A stretch of DNA of 37,305 nucleotides from Chara braunii. Lineage: Eukaryota > Streptophyta > Charophyceae > Charales > Characeae. The stretch covers positions 871,533 to 908,837 of the forward strand of contig BFEA01000165.1 of the NCBI GenBank assembly GCA_003427395.1. The letters run 5' to 3'. Below are positions 10,621 to 21,130 of this stretch, piece after piece. Each line of letters opens with the position of its first letter. The stretch's first letter is position 1. Under the pieces are notes generated by a model. That model did not search any database. It was given only the letters and a program-made list of their open reading frames with translations, and was not told where the DNA came from. The position numbers and the translations under genes are program-made.

Positions 10621-11504
10621 CGAGAGGGTGCACACACACACGTGCGATACCCGCCACACAAGTATGCATCAACGCGCCGGAATAGAGAACGATTAGCCTG
10701 CCGCTGACGCCTGCAAGCTCGTAAGCGAACGTCTGAGGGCAATGAGAAAGGGTCACGGTGAAGTTTACCTGCGAGTAGGGAAGGAAAGCGCAGCGAGAAG
10801 GGGGGATTATAGTCGTAGACGTTGAGCACCGATCTCGCGACGTCGGGTTCAGACCACCCTGATTTAAATGTTGACGAGGGGGCACGGGGCGGGGAGTCCT
10901 GGTCAGCATGGGTGACTAGGGATTGGTGCCCGTCAGCAATCACCAAGCAATGCTGCACCGTGTTTACGATGAGAGGGTAAAGAGTACTTCCCCCTTCTTC
11001 ATCACCATGATGCTGATGCCACGCCATCATCCTGGCAGGCATGCTGCCGAGAGCGAGACATGACGATGGTGTTGGAGCTTAACGCGACCGTCCGGCTTTA
11101 TATCCGCAAAAACCTCGGCGTGGTGTGCGGCCTGCTTGCATGTTGACCACGCTACGAACGGCTCCCGTGGGCTTGCCTTTCCCGACCCGCGCACAAGAGA
11201 CCCTGAGGAACACAGGGTGAAAGAACAGAGGGGAGGCAGGGATAGGCAATGTAGATAGGCAGACAGACGAGCGCTTTTCACTAAGATTGAGCACACTTTG
11301 ACGGCGAGCGGATGAAGGGAGACGCGACCTCACTGCTGCTCAGAACATCGCAGCCAGCGAACCGCGTGCTGGAGAGGCGCACGAGGACGCACAGAAACGC
11401 TGAGAGAAGGGGCGGGCAGGTAGATGGGAAGGGTCAGGATGCCAGGAACGAGGAGGAGAAAGGGGAGACCCCGGGGCTTGAAGGAGGTTGTAGATGCTTC
11501 TTAC

Positions 11505-11707
11505 CTAACGAAAAGCGCAGGACCGCCAGAGATAACACTCATCTGGGAGTTTTTGGCATTAAGATCATCTGCCAGCACCGCTCCCGCTGCTTCATCGATA
11601 TCAGCAAGAACAACCTTAGCACCTTCGCCGACGAATTTCCGGGCGCATGCCTCGCCGATCCCNTTCGACGAACCNGTAATNATAGCCACCTTGCCACTCA
11701 ACCNCAT
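11505..11707 (-). CDS. First coding exon of a short-chain dehydrogenase/reductase (partial gene)
   Basis: The minus strand from the ATG at 11705-11707 encodes an SDR N-terminus: LSGKVA, then a TG-x3-GIG glycine motif for NAD(P) binding, then ACARKFVGEGAKVVLADID. The acidic residue after the second strand (ADID) suggests NAD rather than NADP preference, which is inference. Four bases are N within the exon (11663, 11676, 11681, 11704); they affect residue 2 and positions around the glycine motif. The frame closes shortly after, but just before the stop there is a good donor, CGTTAG|GTAAGA, with the intron starting at 11504. That gives an exon of 203 nt ending in phase 2. The catalytic Ser-Tyr-Lys part is not seen anywhere to the left. 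Either the intron is long, or this is a fragment left by duplication. The family call is firm; the function within SDRs is not. Confidence 0.75.
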
Positions 11708-13325
11708 GACTGTCAACCTTTCTCCTCCTCTCCCTCCCGCACACACGCTCCTTATTTTCACTGTCCGACCGCACGGCTATTCCGTCCTACCCGCCCGCCT
11801 GGTTCGATTCGCGTGAAGTACATCTATACCCTTCTTTCGTCTTCCCTCCTAGAGCGGCTGGGGCTGCTGACACCTTGATCTATGCCCGCTCAACCAGCCC
11901 CCGGCAGAACGCTGGAGGCAAAGAAAATGCCGCGTACGCGCGCACGCACGCAGGTTCTCTGCAAAACACGCACCACCTTTCTTTCCTCACCGCCTCGCGA
12001 AGGTTGCCCTTCCCTGTCGCCTCCGCTCACCGCAACGACAGCGGATCCGCTAGCGAAGGGGATTATCGCTGCCTTCACGGCCAGAATTGTCCCCGTCGTT
12101 GCTGGGTATCTGCCTGGGACCGCATCGAGCGCGCGAGCACAGGGGGGCGGGTGTGCGTGCGGGCGCCACCGTTATCGCCGAAGCCCGCCGGAAAGAACAA
12201 GCCGAAAAGTTGGCTCTGATCGGAACTACTGGTAGGCAAGGTAGATTGGCGAGGCGCAGAGCGACGGCAAGCACGTGCACGAAAGCTGAGCGAGGCTGGA
12301 CGGGGCCGTATCTACACTACCGGCTTGGAAGGCGGCGCTTCCTGGGGACTCTGCTCGGGCGCAAGGCTCGTCCTTGCGGACCGCCGTTCGCTCGGGCGGG
12401 CGGGTGGGCCAACCTCCTGTCAACAGACTCCACACTGGCCTCGTCGCGCCTTCTGGTCCTGATGTTTTCTGCTGGTTGTTTCGCACACACTTCTTGAGAA
12501 CGCACCCCACTTTCCAACACATCACCCAGGCGGAAGGGAGAGATGGTTCTGGTACCAATTGAATGACGGTACCGTTTTGCCTGTCATAGAACCCGGGTTG
12601 GCACCTTAAACGCAACTGTCGTGTCAAATGCACCGCAATACGGTAACAGCCATAGCCAGTACCTGTACGCACGACCACGCCCTCGGAGTGCTTTGCCACT
12701 AGACCTCTGTTTCTCACATGGCAGAGCTGAAAGTTCTAGCATTCACCGTCCACTTTGGGTTGAGAAGCACCACCCCTTTCTGTGGGTCACCAGTTCCGAG
12801 ATTTTGAGATCGACAGTCCTGCAGGGTTTCAAGCCACCATCCCATGCATAGCGCGAGTCAGGGCATAAGGCATAATGGCCTTGTTGCCAGACTATTATGC
12901 CTTGTTGCCAGAGTACAGTCTCCACGTTCTCAAATGACCGTGAGGCCATGTGTGATCTTCCATGCTGAGGGATGCCTCTGAGGCAGGAGACCGTCGGCCT
13001 GGACCTTGACAACAGTCAATTTGGGCTGAATTCTGATAGTCTACCGGGGGGGCCCGGGGAACGCAGCCCTAGGGGGTGATGGTTTTTCTTTGACATAAGA
13101 GAGAGAGAGAGAGACGCATATAGTTGACTAAGACAAGGACCGGTTAACATACGTGCGCACGTGAGAGAGACAGAAGGAGAGAGAGAGAGAGATCATGATC
13201 GAGGATTGTATAAGGTAAAAGTCCATTCTCTCGCTCTATGTACTCTACCACACTTCATTATCTCGCTTTGTGTACTCAATCACAATTCACTCTCTCGCTC
13301 TATGTACTCAATCACAGTGTATTTT

Positions 13326-13371
<46 letters not shown>

Positions 13372-13500
13372 CCCTTTCCCCCCCCCCGTATGTGTATGTG
13401 TGTGTGTGTAATCTGTGAAAAACTTGTCTCCATCCTCCTCTTCGAATGTCATGCCACCAGATCTCTACCAGCACCTATCATACATCATTTCTTTTTTTTT
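11708..13500. other. SDR upstream region and intergenic DNA without recognisable genes
   Basis: Several overlapping frames on both strands are open between 11.9 and 12.7 kb because the DNA is GC-rich, but none resembles a known family. It contains a short direct repeat TTATGCCTTGTTGCCAGA near 12877-12913, GA tracts at about 13099-13116 and 13174-13192, and a long CT tract at 13331-13370 next to C and GT runs. GC content drops sharply to the right of about 13.1 kb. Confidence 0.45.
13331..13410. repeat. (CT)n followed by C-rich and GT-rich simple sequence
   Basis: About 40 bp of CT is followed by CCCCC-TTTCCC, a C run and TATGTGTATGTGTGTGTGTG. It sits close to the boundary between the gene-bearing and AT-rich halves. 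Confidence 0.9.
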
Positions 13501-13582
13501 TCCAATTTATATGTGTCATCCTTGCACAGATCCAAAGCTAATCTTCTTCGTATCGTTCCAATTTTAATGAATATCCGAAACA
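13501..13582 (-). pseudogene. U6 snRNA pseudogene
   Basis: The minus strand matches U6 spliceosomal RNA over its core: AAAATTGGAACGATAC, then AGAAGATTAGC, then GCAAGGATGACAC. The ACAGAGA box that pairs with the 5' splice site is altered (GATACGAAGAAG), and the CCCCTGCGC segment is changed to GATCTGTGC. The 3' end stops short of the expected CGAGAAATGGTCC and runs into an A-rich tail of about ten bases (13490-13500). I see no TATA box or plant upstream sequence element at the expected spacing. This looks like a retroposed, 3'-truncated copy rather than a working gene. Confidence 0.75.
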
Positions 13583-15370
13583 ACACTCTTAGTAGTTTGC
13601 ACTGTGAGTCCAAACACATTCCCCCTCGGTAATTGCGGCGAGGAATTTTTTGGGCCTAGGATAAGACTCGCAAAAATATGTTGTGCACTTGGTAATCTCA
13701 AGTAATGGTCCACCCTTCAAAACTAGTTTTTGGTGTTCATGTAAAAAGGACAATCGATCCTTCAAAATAAAGAAGGTACCGATTCTACGAGTGATAGTTG
13801 TGGGTACTTCGCAAAAACGTGAAGGACCACTCCCCCGATAAAATTCAATACCCAAAGAACCCCATTATCTGCTCGTCACCGACTGCAAAAAATGTGTCAC
13901 CTTGATAGGGACACCCTAACCCACTAGATCGTAACCCTTAGGTTTGCGAATTGCTCGTTTTCTCGTTGCATACTTGTGCCCTCAAAGTCGCATGTAAACT
14001 ACGACAAAAGGGTTCCAACCCCACTTATAGTCTATTGTGGGGGTATGGGGAACCAACCCGAATAACCTTTTTCTTTTAGAGAAAGAGAGAAAGAGAGAGA
14101 GTTTTCATGCAGCCTTTGGGTTTCGAATACATATGTGTGAACCCCCTGTACCGCACCCTTAGGGCTGTGAATTTCAAATTTGGTTGTGAGGAAGGGGAAC
14201 AAAGTTTATTTAACTGCCATCATTTTTTTTTTTTGCCCCAAATAAATTTTGTGTGTTTTGTTTTTGGGAGAGAGATGATTGTTCAACAAATGTTCCTCAA
14301 TTTTATAAATTTTTTGAATAATGATTATAATTATAAAAAACGTCAAAGTAAACACTCTCAAGATTTTGCAACAAACTGCCCACTACCTGTGGGCAAGGCC
14401 ATTGCTGACTGTAAATCATTCTTGATAATGGGGCGCAAAAAAAAATATTGCTCTAAGATTTTTTGTCTCTTTTGGGGTCTCCCCTTACGAGACACGACCG
14501 GTCATTTAAAAAGTATCGGTAGGGCAACCAAAGAATTGTTGCCCTTCCACAAAAATTTAAAATATCGGTGACCACCCAACGTCCATCCTAGTTGTACCTT
14601 ATTTAGAGCGGTCGTTTACTACGAAAATTAAAATCATATTGAAACAATCGCCACAACTCATAATATTGTAGCCTTAAGGTTGCAAAATAGCCAAAAGAGA
14701 AATGTTGAAAGTTGCCTCATGACAAATGGGTGAAATGTTGTTTTAGTTCAAGGTTGAATGTTGAATTTCATTTCTAACAATTAAAAGTAGTTTTCATTTG
14801 TCGCCCTCTTTATAAACTATGTAAAGTTGGGAACCTGTAAGAAACTATGTTTTCGATAATGGTGTGGTGAGCGCCTAAGTCGTCATACCAACATATGTAC
14901 GGTGGCATACCATGAGGGCATGAGTGAACGAGTCGCTAGTTTGTACATTATCATAACAAACACCCTTACTACAATGGTTTTTGTATATATTTTTGCATAC
15001 GACACAATAAGTATTTTAGATAAAGTAAGAGAGTCAATTTGGGACGTGAGATTTGCACGTCTTGCCGTGATACTCGTACATAGGTCCCTCGACCATAGAA
15101 AACGAAGACCTTGGTAAATTAAAAATAGCCCGATCGGACAAACCGATATCGGACACATGAGTTAAACGACAATGAGCGGCTAACCCACGTAGCGACTGGA
15201 TGAGAGTTCGAAATTAGTACAGGCCTCGACCATGCGATCAGAGCAATCAACCGATAAGGCACGTAAAAAAAATTAAACATACAATAAATTATTAAAAATT
15301 ATTACTGTAATTTTCAAGGAACAACCTCTTAGATACAACGAATGGCGATACCAACCGAGAGCAAAGTCGG
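13583..15370. other. AT-rich intergenic DNA, nothing recognised
   Basis: A 154-codon plus-strand frame (14107-14571) shows no family resemblance and has an AT-driven composition. Near 14957-14983 lies one copy of a short imperfect palindrome (AACACC-CTTA-type core) seen elsewhere in the window. Confidence 0.5.
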
Positions 15371-15854
15371 GTCAGGTCGTATTATTTTTATACAACATAA
15401 TATTTCCAGTGTTAGTGATAGGAGCCTCAAGAATTCGATGGAGTTAAACTTTGTGTTTCGATAAGGTTAAATATAAGTAAAATCTACCTCCTTATCAAAC
15501 AAGAGTTAATCTTGCGATTAGTCATATTTGATCTTTAAATCATGAGCATATGAGATGAAGACGCCCACCTACCGGGTTAGTTCCTACTTCGGGTAATAAT
15601 GGAGTTGCCTGAGTCAGGTTGTATTCCTTTTATACAACATAATATTTCCAGTGCTAGTTATAGGAGCCTCAAGAATTCGATGGAGTTAAACTTTGTGTTT
15701 GGATAAGGTTAAATATAAGTTGAAATCTACTTCTTTATCAAACAAGAGTTAATCTCTTGCGATTAGTCATATTTGATCTTTAGATCATGAGCATATGAGA
15801 TGAAGACACCCGCCTACCGGGCTAGTTCTTACTTCAGGTAATAATGGAGTTGCC
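15371..15854. repeat. Tandem duplication of a ~242-bp unit
   Basis: Copy 1 is 15371-15609 and copy 2 is 15613-15854. Both run from GTCAGGT(C/T)GTATT through CAAGAATTCGATGGAGTTAA and CATGAGCATATGAGATGAAG to GGTAATAATGGAGTTGCC. Differences are few and scattered, including a small indel near AATCT(CT)TGCG, so the duplication is fairly recent. No coding potential is kept. Confidence 0.95.
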
Positions 15855-15924
15855 CAAATTTTAGAAGGGTGACGAAAAGTGGCCAATTAAAAACAAGGTT
15901 GAGGGATCAAGATTCCATAATTGA

Positions 15925-15990
15925 GGGCTACAGGAGTCGAACTTGTACCTTTGATTATCGTAATCAGTTGTTAGCTATAAGTTTCTGCCC
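15925..15990 (-). pseudogene. tRNA-like sequence, probably a tRNA pseudogene or tRNA-derived relic
   Basis: The minus strand begins GGGCAG, has an A-box-like TAGCTAACAACTG, a possible anticodon arm around CTGATTACGATAATC, and a near-perfect B box AGTTCGACTCC. It ends CTGTAGCCC, so GGGC pairs with GCCC at the ends. The rest of the acceptor stem does not pair, and the anticodon loop lacks the usual T33 context. I assign no amino acid. Confidence 0.4.
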
Positions 15991-16778
15991 TGCTATGATT
16001 GGGATAAAATGGTTGTCCCCATAGGGAGCACAATGGTTATATTATAGTTAGGTTTTCTTTTTTATTTTTATTATTATTGTAATTAACTGTTAAGTTTTTG
16101 GTTTGGTCGAGTTAAACTTTCCAACCATCATAATGAATTTATTTCAGACTGCGAGGTATATTCAACACATGTAGAAAATAACTGTCAATATATTTAACTT
16201 TCATCAAGATAAAATCCTACTAGGACGAAGTTTGAAAGTTGAATTTTGACATGTTTTGAGGCGATGAATAAAATTAAGTTTAGTATGTTTTCTTACCATA
16301 AACACATATAGATTTGGGTCATGGTTCTCAACAACTAAACCAATAATTTACCTTATAGAAAACAACCAATGCGAGGGACGTATGATATTAGAGGGGTAGG
16401 AAAACAAAGGTAACGAGGAATAAGCAATTGTACATAGAGTTGAAAAAAACAAATATAATAGAAAAAACGATAAGAGTAAAAAAAAAGGGAAAAAAAAAAC
16501 ACGATGAAGAAAAACGAGACGTGGGTAGATGAGGAAATAGACTTAGTGAATGAACTGAAAATGTGGAAAGAGAAGGCAAGTAAGAACGTGAAACTGCCCC
16601 GCGCGAAAGAAAGGAACACTAAGATGTAAGAAGGTCTTCATAAGATACTAAATGGTTTATCTGTTTCAACCTTTGTTAATTGTTATCTTCTTTCACACAT
16701 ATCTATATCTTAAACCACCACCAACCCCGCCGTCCTTAAGTTAGGGGGACCAGTAGCACATGTTAAAGAGGGTTACCC
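15991..16778. other. AT-rich DNA, nothing recognised
   Basis: The pyrimidine-rich minus-strand frames at 16353-16619 (Phe/Ser-rich) reflect a purine-rich plus strand, not a gene. Confidence 0.5.
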
Positions 16779-17400
16779 GTAGTACAGTGGGGAGGATCCG
16801 GGGAGTGAAAAAAATAGAAAATACTTCGAATTGTCGTTACAATTTATTTCGGCGGTTGAGAATATATCTATACATATATTTTTTTTGGAAAGATCACCAC
16901 CATACCTACAAACTCTCAAATTTTTAAATTTTTTGATACATTCTTTTGATAATGAAAAATAACTGAAGTTGAGGTACTTTTCTTGTTGGCCCAAATGTGG
17001 TAGAGCGAAAAAATGGAAAATAAGATAAATCGGCGTGATATTTATTTAATGGTTTATTTTTTTATTTTTATTTTTTATATTTTTTTCCAAGAACACGACG
17101 AAATCTACAGACGCTATTCTTTCAAATTTTTCGAGTCATGTTTACCAGCACAAAAAATAGTGGGAATTGAGGTACTTTTTCAATTCGCCTTCATGTCATA
17201 GAGTGACAAAAATGAAAAACATGAAGAATCGGTGCAACATATATTTCACCTTCCAAATGTATTTTTTTTTCTTGGTATTTTTTTTTTAATGGAAAAATCT
17301 CAATCTAACTACAAGATGTCAATTTTTCATATTTTATCATTAATTATTTTGAGCGTAAAAAATCACCAAAGTTGACATTTGAAAATTGAGGGATTGGGCC
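16779..17400. repeat. Three degenerate tandem units of about 200 bp
   Basis: Units begin near 16779, 16997 and 17195 with related starts (GTAGTACAGTG, GTGGTAGAGCG, GTCATAGAGTG). Each has a T-rich middle. Units 1 and 2 end in GAGGTACTTTT, at 16971 and 17169. The third unit is the most diverged. Confidence 0.65.
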
Positions 17401-18584
17401 CGTATGCTCTTGCTGGTCGCCGCTCTATCGTTTTCTACAGCCCTAAGTCTTCGGGAGTCATACTTTAGGTTGTTGAGGGTAGCGGTGGTTTAATAGAATA
17501 TTCTTGATAATGAAAAAAAAAATGATTTCTAGTTTTTTTTTGTTTTTTTAAAACCGCAATCTTGACATTTTAAGTGATTGATTGGGAGTGGTAATCAAGT
17601 TTAGGCAAATGTTGACCAATACCAATAACTAATTGTCGTCACACTGATCTCACGTTAAGAAAATAAACAATTAAGTGAAAAATGAACGATAGTTTGATTG
17701 ATTACCATTATAAGATTACAATGAATGTGTGTGACCTTAATATATGTCAGATGTATTTACGTAATGATAATCGCATTACATATGTAGGATAATGAATGAA
17801 GATAAATTTAACATTGGAATGAATTTCCGACCCGGTATGTGTTTGGAACCAACAGGTAGGAAGGTTTAACTCATGTTAGGGATACTGAGAAATACATTAA
17901 TCGTCTTGCTATAACCCCCACAACTTGACAAATCGTCCACAAGACATGTGTTTCATTATCGCTTAATAGTTTGATCGTTGTTAAGATATGTTCGCATAGT
18001 TACTCATATATTGCAACATACTTCTCATTTGCTTATGTCATGACCCAAAACACCCAACAAAAAATATATATGTTTGATTTCTCATTGTTTTGCTGTCATT
18101 TTATGATGAATGGTTGTGGACTCTCGCACGTGGGAGGAAACAAGTGATTATCATAATAATTGGTTCGCTGCTTGTTTCTTTTGCCTAATAAAAGTGACTG
18201 TTTTTACCTTTTGATAATGAATTCTTATTCGATTTAATCCCGCATAGGAAGGAGATATGTCTGAAAATGAATACAAACATATGAGAAACATATCAGAGCA
18301 CATGTTGATTGTAAGAACTCTGTCGGAACTCAAAAGGAGTTATGGAGGCGGAAAATAATAATGTATACGAGTTACTCTACTTATCCCGTATAACCTGACA
18401 TCTACAACCCTCTATTAGTCTGTTTGTGTAGATCTACGTTATATAATTCTTATTTTTCTTCGATATAAATAACTTTTAAAGAAAAAATGAAGTTATGTGT
18501 TTATACAAAGAGTTTTCTATGAGGAAAAAGAAACTTGAAAAAACACTAGAGAGAAATAAGTTTAAACTAAGTAGTATTGCGAAA
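17401..18584. other. AT-rich DNA, nothing recognised
   Basis: No coding frame, RNA gene or repeat that I can support. Confidence 0.5.
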
Positions 18585-19790
18585 AGTAATAGGATGGAGA
18601 TTTCAAGGTCCAATACGATTCATCGTACAACTTGTTTATGTATAAATTATCTCGTGTTGAAAAAGTAATGCGATAAAGACTCATGTGTAAGTCGTCATAC
18701 TACTTGATTGTATATAGATTGATTGACCTTATCAAAGTACCAGGATAGACACTCCAATGTGAGTCTTCGTATTATTTAAGTACGTAAAGTTTGTTTGGTC
18801 ATGAAAAATTGTAGGATACATATTCAAGTACGAATTATCTTACGACTTGTTTGCGTATGAACTGATTGGTATTATAAGTAGTAGGATAAAAACTCAAGTA
18901 TGAGTCGTCTTACAACTTCAGTGTATAGTCTAATTAGTCTTTAAAAGTAGTAGGATAAATACTCAATTGTTCGTCGTCCTACTACTTATTTGCGTATAAA
19001 CTGATTAGTGTTAAAGGTAATTAGATACAGACTAAAGTATGAGTAATTTTACTGTTTGTTTGTATCTAATTGACTAGTATTCAAAGCAGTAGGATATAGA
19101 CTGCCTTGTGAGTCATCCTACTCCTCGTCTTCATACTGATTGATTAATGATGCGGTTAGTAGGATAGTCATCCTACTCCTCGTTTTCATACTGATTGATT
19201 AATGATGCAGTTAATAGGATAGAGATTCCATCGTGAGTCATCCTGCTACTTGTTCAAATTTATATTGAATGGTTTGAAATATTATCGGGTACAAAAACCT
19301 GATATTTGATTGTCCTACCACTTGCGTATATATATACTTTGCGGCATTGAAGTATGGCATAATAGAGACTCCAAGCAAGAAGTCTTACTACTTGCCTACA
19401 TCTAGACTTTTATACTAGTATGAGTTATTATACTATATAATTGAATTGAAACCGTCTAGCATTGAGAAAAAACATAGTACGTACTTGGGTACCGGAAGTG
19501 GTAGGCATGAGTCATAAGATTGATTAAGTACTGAAAAAAGTACGATAAAGTCTTTAGTGTAAATTGTCCTACAACCTGATTGATTGATGAGTATTGAAAG
19601 TGTCAGGATAAAAATTTTAGTGTGAGTCGTCTAATTATTCGTGTACTTTCTTATTGATTGATATTGAAGGTAATAAGATAGCCGAATCAGTAAAAGTTAT
19701 CATATGACCTCATTGAATATGGGTTAACTGGTATTGAAGGATGACGAGGGGTAAAAACTCAAGAGTGAGTTATCTTGCACAAGTTGAAAA
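18585..19790. repeat. Hairpin-forming satellite array, ~70-bp period, about 17 units
   Basis: Units start at about 18585, 18663, 18736, 18808, 18877, 18946, 19015, 19085, 19156, 19211, 19281 and 19351, then less regularly at about 19493, 19538, 19598, 19668 and 19738. The central spacing is 69-73 bp. The approximate unit is AGTAGGATA, then GACTC, a short loop, GAGTC, ATCCTACTACTTG, then a spacer ending ACTGATTGNTATTNAA. AGTAGGAT and ATCCTACT are reverse complements, and GACT can pair with AGTC, so each unit can fold into a nested stem-loop. Units 5 to 10 are best preserved. Confidence 0.88.
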
Positions 19791-20685
19791 CAAGAAAGAA
19801 AATTAAAGAGTAAACAATTTAATTACAAAAATAATAACATAATATATGTATATATATATATATTCATATAGATCGATCTTTTGAGATATTAAACGACTAT
19901 CCAACAAAAAATTGTGTTAGTTCATAACCTGAAAAATGTGAAAGTGCGAGTGCACGTTTGACACGAGAGTCGAGAAAAACTAAAGATATAATAAAAAAAG
20001 GAAGAATGATTTCTCCACCAGGTAAAAAAACACATGAGGAAATAATTTTCTTTGAGGTAAAATTAACTACAAATATGATACATTATCATAGCAAATACCC
20101 TTACACATGTGTTTCCCATGCTTTATGCAGATTGTAGAGAGTGCGACCGTAAATACGAGAGAAGCGCTAATGTATTAGAATCCGCTTTAATGAACACCAA
20201 TTCGAGTCGAGGCATAGGACATGGAAGATTACTGTATGTGTTGATGTGAGTGCGCATTATTGCGTCGCACAGTAGGAGTTAGATAGTCGTTGACCTTAAA
20301 AGTCGATGACTTAGTCTGTGAGTAGCCTCGACAAGACTATTAGACCAAATACCCTTACAATGGTATTTTACCATGTTTTTTCATTCGACAGAGCGATGAC
20401 ATCGACCACCATGATAAAGTCGGTCTGAAATTAAAAGAATGCACGCCTTTCACGCGACACTTTGAGACGGTTTCCTCGGCCATTGAGGCCGAGATGTATC
20501 GCAAAGTAAATTTGGTTAGTACGAGAGGGAGGAATAAAAAGAACGAGTCCGATAACGACAGGAATGGCGATCATGACGAGGATGCCTACAATGGGGACAA
20601 TGACGAAGTGAGGACGATGGACACGAGGTACGAGATAGACAACATGTGTTAGAACGAAAACAGGCGTGAAAAAAAAAAAAAAAAA
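19791..20685. other. AT-rich DNA left of the assembly gap
   Basis: Contains a (TA)n tract near 19846-19862 and two copies of the CAAATACCCTTA motif (20092 and 20346). It ends in a poly(A) run at 20669-20685 that leads directly into the gap. Confidence 0.5.
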
Positions 20686-20858
20686 NNNNNNNNNNNNNNN
20701 NNNNNNNNNNNNNNNNNNNNNNNNNNNNNNNNNNNNNNNNNNNNNNNNNNNNNNNNNNNNNNNNNNNNNNNNNNNNNNNNNNNNNNNNNNNNNNNNNNNN
20801 NNNNNNNNNNNNNNNNNNNNNNNNNNNNNNNNNNNNNNNNNNNNNNNNNNNNNNNNNN
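20686..20858. other. Assembly gap (173 Ns)
   Basis: Unbroken run of N. Poly(A) lies on both sides (20669-20685 and 20859-20877), so the missing sequence is probably A-rich simple repeat and its true length is uncertain. Confidence 0.99.
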
Positions 20859-21010
20859 AAAAAAAAAAAAAAAAAAAGAAAAAGGCTTATATGATGATGA
20901 TGATGAAGGAAGGGAAAGAAAAGATGAAAATGAGGAAGAAGAAGCAAAAAAAGAAGACGACGAAGAAGAAGAAAAAGAAGAAGAGGAGGACTCGGAGGAT
21001 GAGAGGAAGC
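20859..21010. repeat. Poly(A) followed by purine-rich GAA/GAT simple repeat
   Basis: After the gap the plus strand is A19, then ATGATGATGATGAAGG, then long GAAGAAGAA/GAGGAGG stretches to about 21005. The minus strand of 31032-31150 has the same kind of layout. Confidence 0.85.
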
Positions 21011-21130
21011 ACATTCTTCTCTTCTTGTTATTTATATAACTTTTTTCTTTTCTTTTATATCTTTGATCCGGTCCTTAATTTCGTCATTATTTGGACCAAC
21101 TAAATGACAACGAAGGATCATGAGCCACAC

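Larger units (their letters stand above)
7088..11504. other. Intergenic region: zinc-finger gene upstream sequence and simple repeats; possible SDR intron to the right
   Basis: No protein-coding gene is recognisable. The left end should hold the promoter and 5' UTR of the zinc-finger gene. It contains the compound CT/GT microsatellite at 7632-7696, CT at 8631-8649, a G15 run near 9885-9899 and a degenerate two-copy ~80-bp repeat at 8899-9045 sharing CTCTGGCRCCGATGCCGCA. A CT-rich compound repeat lies at 10320-10620. The right end may be an intron of the SDR gene. I searched it for the next SDR motifs (a CDV block and NNAG) and saw neither. Confidence 0.5.

Noticed and set aside
12226-12717. 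163-codon minus-strand frame upstream of the SDR exon
   Set aside because: I considered it as an upstream exon, but it has no SDR or other motif and lies before a good start codon.
13901-13950. CCCTAACCC-like words suggesting a telomeric repeat
   Set aside because: Only isolated words, not an array.
14107-14571. 154-codon plus-strand frame in the AT-rich part
   Set aside because: No recognisable domain; composition follows the AT-rich DNA.
20516-21103. Frames running through the gap with Phe, Ser or Lys runs
   Set aside because: They span Ns and translate poly(A) and GAA repeats.
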